Shown piece after piece: positions 61,348 to 64,000 of a stretch of 64,000 nt of DNA. The first letter of the stretch is position 1. Every line of letters starts with the position of its first letter. Origin of the DNA: Saccharospirillum alexandrii_A (lineage in GTDB: Bacteria; Pseudomonadota; Gammaproteobacteria; Pseudomonadales; Natronospirillaceae); NCBI RefSeq assembly GCF_043641555.1, contig NZ_JBHZRJ010000003.1:744001-808000 (forward strand), written 5' to 3'. The translations under genes and the position numbers were made by a program. The notes under the pieces were generated by a model. It did no database searches. It saw nothing but the letters and a program-made list of their open reading frames with translations, and was not told the origin of the DNA.

Positions 61348-61719
61348 TTGACGATCAACTGGCGCCGGTTAGTGTCGCCCACCGTGATCCGGACCTTGTT
61401 CTGGATGCTGTTCCTGACCATCATAGTCTTGTCGCTTGCGCCCCTGGGGCACCCCGAGTTCTCCCCCAACGACAAGGTGAACCACCTGCTTGGTTGGGGC
61501 GCGCTGGGCAGTTTGGCATGCCTTGGCTGGTCAGCCCGTTGGTGGCTGATGTTAGCGCTCTGGTGCGCCAGCTTTGCGCTTGAGGGAGCCCAGGGGCTAA
61601 CCGGCTACCGCATGTTCAGTCTGGCCGATGCCGTCGCCAATGGCGCGGGGCTGTTGATAGGCCTGGCGCTTGTCTCCCTGTGGGACCGACTGAAGCTCCG
61701 TATTTACCCGACTCACTGA
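61348..61719 (+). CDS. VanZ-like membrane protein
   Basis: This 123-residue protein has about four hydrophobic segments and the VanZ-family pattern NDKVNHLLGWGALGSLACL and FALEGAQGLTGYRMFSLADA. The start is TTG 61348, with GGGAGGG nine bases upstream; an earlier TTG at 61327 lies before that site. VanZ-like proteins are widespread and mostly uncharacterised. The mgsA start lies nine bases after its stop, so the two are probably co-transcribed. Confidence 0.8.
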   Translation: MTINWRRLVSPTVIRTLFWMLFLTIIVLSLAPLGHPEFSPNDKVNHLLGWGALGSLACLGWSARWWLMLALWCASFALEGAQGLTGYRMFSLADAVANGAGLLIGLALVSLWDRLKLRIYPTH

Positions 61720-61728
61720 GGAATCACA

Positions 61729-62175
61729 ATGGCCAAGCCGAATCGAAACGTAGCCCTGGTGGCGCACGATAACAAGAAGAAAGAACTGGTTGCCTGGGCG
61801 CAGGAGAACCAGGCGCTGTTCGAATCACTGGGCATTTTTGCAACTGGCACGACGGGCAAACTGATTGAGCAGGGGTTGAACCGGCCAGTGCAGAAACTGC
61901 TCAGTGGCCCTCTGGGTGGCGACCAGCAAATTGGCGCTAAAATTGCCGAAGGGGATATCGATCTGCTGATTTTTTTCTGGGATCCGCTCGAACCACAACC
62001 GCATGATCCGGATATCAAAGCGCTGCTGCGCATCGCCGCTCTCTACAATATTCCGGTTGCCTGTAACCGGGCGAGCGCTGATTTCATGATTCAATCACCG
62101 CTGTTGCACAGCGACTACACACCGGCGAAGCCTGATTTTTCCATTTATACCCAGCGTATTACACCGGCTGATTAA
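61729..62175 (+). CDS. mgsA: Methylglyoxal synthase
   Basis: This 148-residue enzyme converts dihydroxyacetone phosphate to methylglyoxal, relieving sugar-phosphate stress. Family blocks are NVALVAHDNKKKELV, FATGTTGKLI, GPLGGDQQIGAKIAEGDID (catalytic Asp region), FFWDPLEPQPHDPD and CNRASADFMI. Length is normal. The neighbouring VanZ-like and YitT genes give no clear pathway link. Confidence 0.96.
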   Translation: MAKPNRNVALVAHDNKKKELVAWAQENQALFESLGIFATGTTGKLIEQGLNRPVQKLLSGPLGGDQQIGAKIAEGDIDLLIFFWDPLEPQPHDPDIKALLRIAALYNIPVACNRASADFMIQSPLLHSDYTPAKPDFSIYTQRITPAD

Positions 62176-62217
62176 TAACAGTTTGCCTGGCGTTGGTGAT
62201 TGATCCGGAGATCATTG

Positions 62218-62820
62218 TTGAAACAAAAAAGCACTCACTCTTTGTTGGAAGATTTGTTCGCGTTGACCGTCGGTGCGGCCTTCGTTTCTTTTGGTCTGTT
62301 GATGTTTCAGTATCATGGCTTGCTCACCGGTGGAACGGCGGGGCTGGCGCTGGTGCTTGCCCGAGTGACCGGGGTTGAGTTTGGTCTGTTGTTTTTTGTC
62401 ATCAACTTGCCTTTTTACTGGTTGGCCATTCGGGGGCTGGGCTGGCGGTTTGCCGTTAACACCTTTATTTCAGTGGCCTGCGTTTCGGTGATGGTGGAAG
62501 GCTTGCCTCATGTCATCGGTTTGCAAAACCTGAACCCGGTGTTTGCTGCTCTGATGGGTGGCTTTTTGATCGGTACCGGTATGCTGATTCTGTTTCGTCA
62601 TGTTGCCAGCCTCGGGGGCGTAGGTATTCTGGCGTACTACTTACAGCAACGGTTTGGCATCAATGCCGGCAGAGTGCAGATGACCGTTGATGTGTGCATT
62701 GTGGGCATCGGGTTTTTTCTGGTGTCACTGCCGATGCTGGCGCTGTCTGTGGTTGGAGCCCTGGCGTTGAATATGGTAATTGCATTGAATCACAAACCGG
62801 GTCGTTATCAGATTACCTGA
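62218..62820 (+). CDS. YitT-family membrane protein, short form
   Basis: This roughly 200-residue protein has five or six hydrophobic segments and the YitT/DUF161 pattern SFGLLMFQYHGLLTGGTAGL and ASLGGVGILAYYLQQRFGI. It lacks the C-terminal DUF2179 domain of full-length Bacillus-type YitT (about 280 residues), as is usual for proteobacterial members. TTG 62218 has CGGAG seven bases upstream. Function unknown; members are presumed transporters. Confidence 0.83.
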   Translation: MKQKSTHSLLEDLFALTVGAAFVSFGLLMFQYHGLLTGGTAGLALVLARVTGVEFGLLFFVINLPFYWLAIRGLGWRFAVNTFISVACVSVMVEGLPHVIGLQNLNPVFAALMGGFLIGTGMLILFRHVASLGGVGILAYYLQQRFGINAGRVQMTVDVCIVGIGFFLVSLPMLALSVVGALALNMVIALNHKPGRYQIT

Positions 62821-62884
62821 CACCCGTTTTCATTTATCGTGTGGGTTGTCTTGCGGGTAACTTACAATGAACAGGATCTGATCT

Positions 62885-63907
62885 ATGGCCACAATTCGTG
62901 AGGTTTCCAAGCGAGCCGGTGTTTCAGTTGCAACCGTCAGCCGGGTGGTTAATGGCAATCAGAAAGTGGTGGAAGCGACTCGCCAGAAAGTGCTCGAGGC
63001 CATGTCGGAACTGGGTTATGAACCCAATTCGTTTGCCCGCAGTCTGGCGACCAACAAGTCGGAAACCATCGGCATGGTGGTGGGTGAGCTGGCCGGCCCG
63101 TTCTTCGGTGAAATGATGCAGTTTGCCGAGCGGGTCATTCGCGACGAAGGCAAACACCTGATCATCACCAGCGGTCATGCATCTCTGGCCGAAGAGCGCG
63201 ACGCCATTGAATTTTTGCTCAAACGCCGTTGCGATGCACTGATTTTACACCTCGATCTGATGTCCGATGCCGAGATACTCAAACGGGTTGATGCTGAACA
63301 AACGCCCATCATTCTGGTGAACCGGCTGGTTCCGGAACTGATTGATCAGTGCATCTACCTCGATAATGAAGCCGGTGGTTATCTCGCAACACAGCATCTT
63401 ATTGAGCGCGGTCACCACCGCATCGCCTGCATTACCGGGCCGCTCTACAAATCCGATGCCCGCGATCGCCTGACCGGCTATCGCAATGCCCTTAAAATGG
63501 CCGACATCCCTTACGACGATCAACTGGTGGTGGAAGGCGATTATCTGGAGCAGGGCGGGGAGGCCGCTCTGGAGCGTTTGTTCCGGCGAGATGCCCGATT
63601 CAGCGGACTGGTCGCGAGCAACGATCTGATGGCCATCGGGGTGATCAAGGCACTGCGCCGTAATGGTCTCAGCGTGCCCGATGACTGCAGCGTCGTGGGG
63701 TACGACGATGTCGTCATGGCGGGCTATATTGAACCTGGGCTGACCACGGTTCGCGTTCCCATTGAACAGTTTGGTGCAGAGGCCGGCCGTTTGGCGCTGA
63801 ATCTTGGCGAAGGGCACAGCTTTACCGTGCAGCACCTGTTTCAGCCGACGCTGGTTGAGCGGGCTTCAACCCGGGTTTACAGACCTGAGAAGCAAAAGCC
63901 CGGGTAA
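62885..63907 (+). CDS. LacI-family transcriptional regulator
   Basis: This 340-residue regulator has the standard N-terminus MATIREVSKRAGVSVATVSR, a hinge helix (NSFARSLATN) and an effector domain (YLDNEAGGYLATQHLIERGH, SVVGYDDVVMAGYIEPGLTT) of the GalR/AglR-like branch. The stop codon lies in the loop of the following terminator. The perfect palindrome at 63932 suggests that it controls an operon that begins just beyond the right edge. Confidence 0.92.
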   Translation: MATIREVSKRAGVSVATVSRVVNGNQKVVEATRQKVLEAMSELGYEPNSFARSLATNKSETIGMVVGELAGPFFGEMMQFAERVIRDEGKHLIITSGHASLAEERDAIEFLLKRRCDALILHLDLMSDAEILKRVDAEQTPIILVNRLVPELIDQCIYLDNEAGGYLATQHLIERGHHRIACITGPLYKSDARDRLTGYRNALKMADIPYDDQLVVEGDYLEQGGEAALERLFRRDARFSGLVASNDLMAIGVIKALRRNGLSVPDDCSVVGYDDVVMAGYIEPGLTTVRVPIEQFGAEAGRLALNLGEGHSFTVQHLFQPTLVERASTRVYRPEKQKPG

Positions 63908-63922
63908 CGGGCTGTTTTTTTT
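63897..63922 (+). terminator. Intrinsic terminator overlapping the LacI stop codon
   Basis: AGCCCG pairs with CGGGCT around a 5-base loop that contains part of the stop codon, then runs into eight T residues. Confidence 0.9.
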
Positions 63923-63931
63923 GTTATCTCT

Positions 63932-63945
63932 TGTAACCGGTTACA
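63932..63945. promoter_or_regulatory. LacI-type operator, perfect 14-bp palindrome
   Basis: TGTAACCGGTTACA is an exact palindrome with the central CG typical of LacI-family sites. It lies 24 bases after the LacI gene and just before the right edge. Confidence 0.7.
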
Positions 63946-64000
63946 CCTTTGGCTATTAAACCACCTTGTCCCAAGGCGCATTAGCCCCTCACCTTAGCTC

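Overview
The window looks like a stretch of chromosome from a free-living, probably marine or saline gammaproteobacterium. The evidence is GC-rich coding sequence, the housekeeping block ychF-pth-rplY-prs-ispE, a YejK/NdpA homologue, a TAXI-TRAP importer with DctB/DctD-like regulators, and several ABC importers for osmolyte-, polyamine- or peptide-like solutes. An Oceanospirillales genus such as Saccharospirillum would fit, but the sequence alone does not prove it. No rRNA, tRNA, CRISPR array, prophage or intact insertion sequence was seen.

Layout. 1-8354: an amidoligase-type cluster. It holds a leftward circularly permuted ATP-grasp protein (cut by the window edge) and a rightward series of zinc metallopeptidase, transglutaminase-DUF2126 fusion, second ATP-grasp protein and alpha-E protein. 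8561-13491: adenine deaminase, a MscK-like mechanosensitive channel, a GNAT acetyltransferase and a Gfa-type protein. 13514-22727: amylosucrase and a LacI regulator on the minus strand, divergent from a sugar operon (TIM-barrel isomerase-like protein, Gfo/Idh/MocA oxidoreductase, ribose-type ABC importer) with two palindromic operator candidates. 22756-32449: a minus-strand trio of hydrolases (M42, M20, DUF1028) divergent from a dipeptide-type ABC importer whose second permease is fused to an ATPase, ending in a GntR regulator. 32457-39689: a GGDEF-EAL protein, an ABC1-family kinase-like protein, NdpA, a small hypothetical protein, a GMC oxidoreductase and a cold-shock protein with a long leader. 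40384-45284: a PotABCD-like importer. 45373-51667: a chemotaxis receptor, then ychF, pth, rplY, prs and ispE. 51807-58740: a TAXI-TRAP importer with an apparent sigma-54 promoter, followed by the DctB/DctD-like two-component genes that would drive it. 58930-63945: CHASE2-adenylate cyclase, VanZ-like protein, methylglyoxal synthase, YitT-family protein and a second LacI regulator with a perfect operator palindrome at the edge.

The strongest non-coding signals are two families of structured intergenic repeats. Family 1 (copies at 8373, 12897, 27596 and a worn one at 58783) has long terminal arms whose sequence differs between copies while pairing is kept within each copy. Family 2 (42786 and 47038, both exactly 168 bp) is a chain of hairpins inside 16-bp inverted ends, with at least one compensatory base-pair change. 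One copy of each family sits exactly between the binding-protein gene and the permease gene of an ABC operon, and a plain hairpin sits at the same place in the TRAP operon.

Starts were chosen from Shine-Dalgarno spacing and family N-termini, so several genes begin at TTG or GTG. Functional calls rest on motifs recognised by eye, with no database search.
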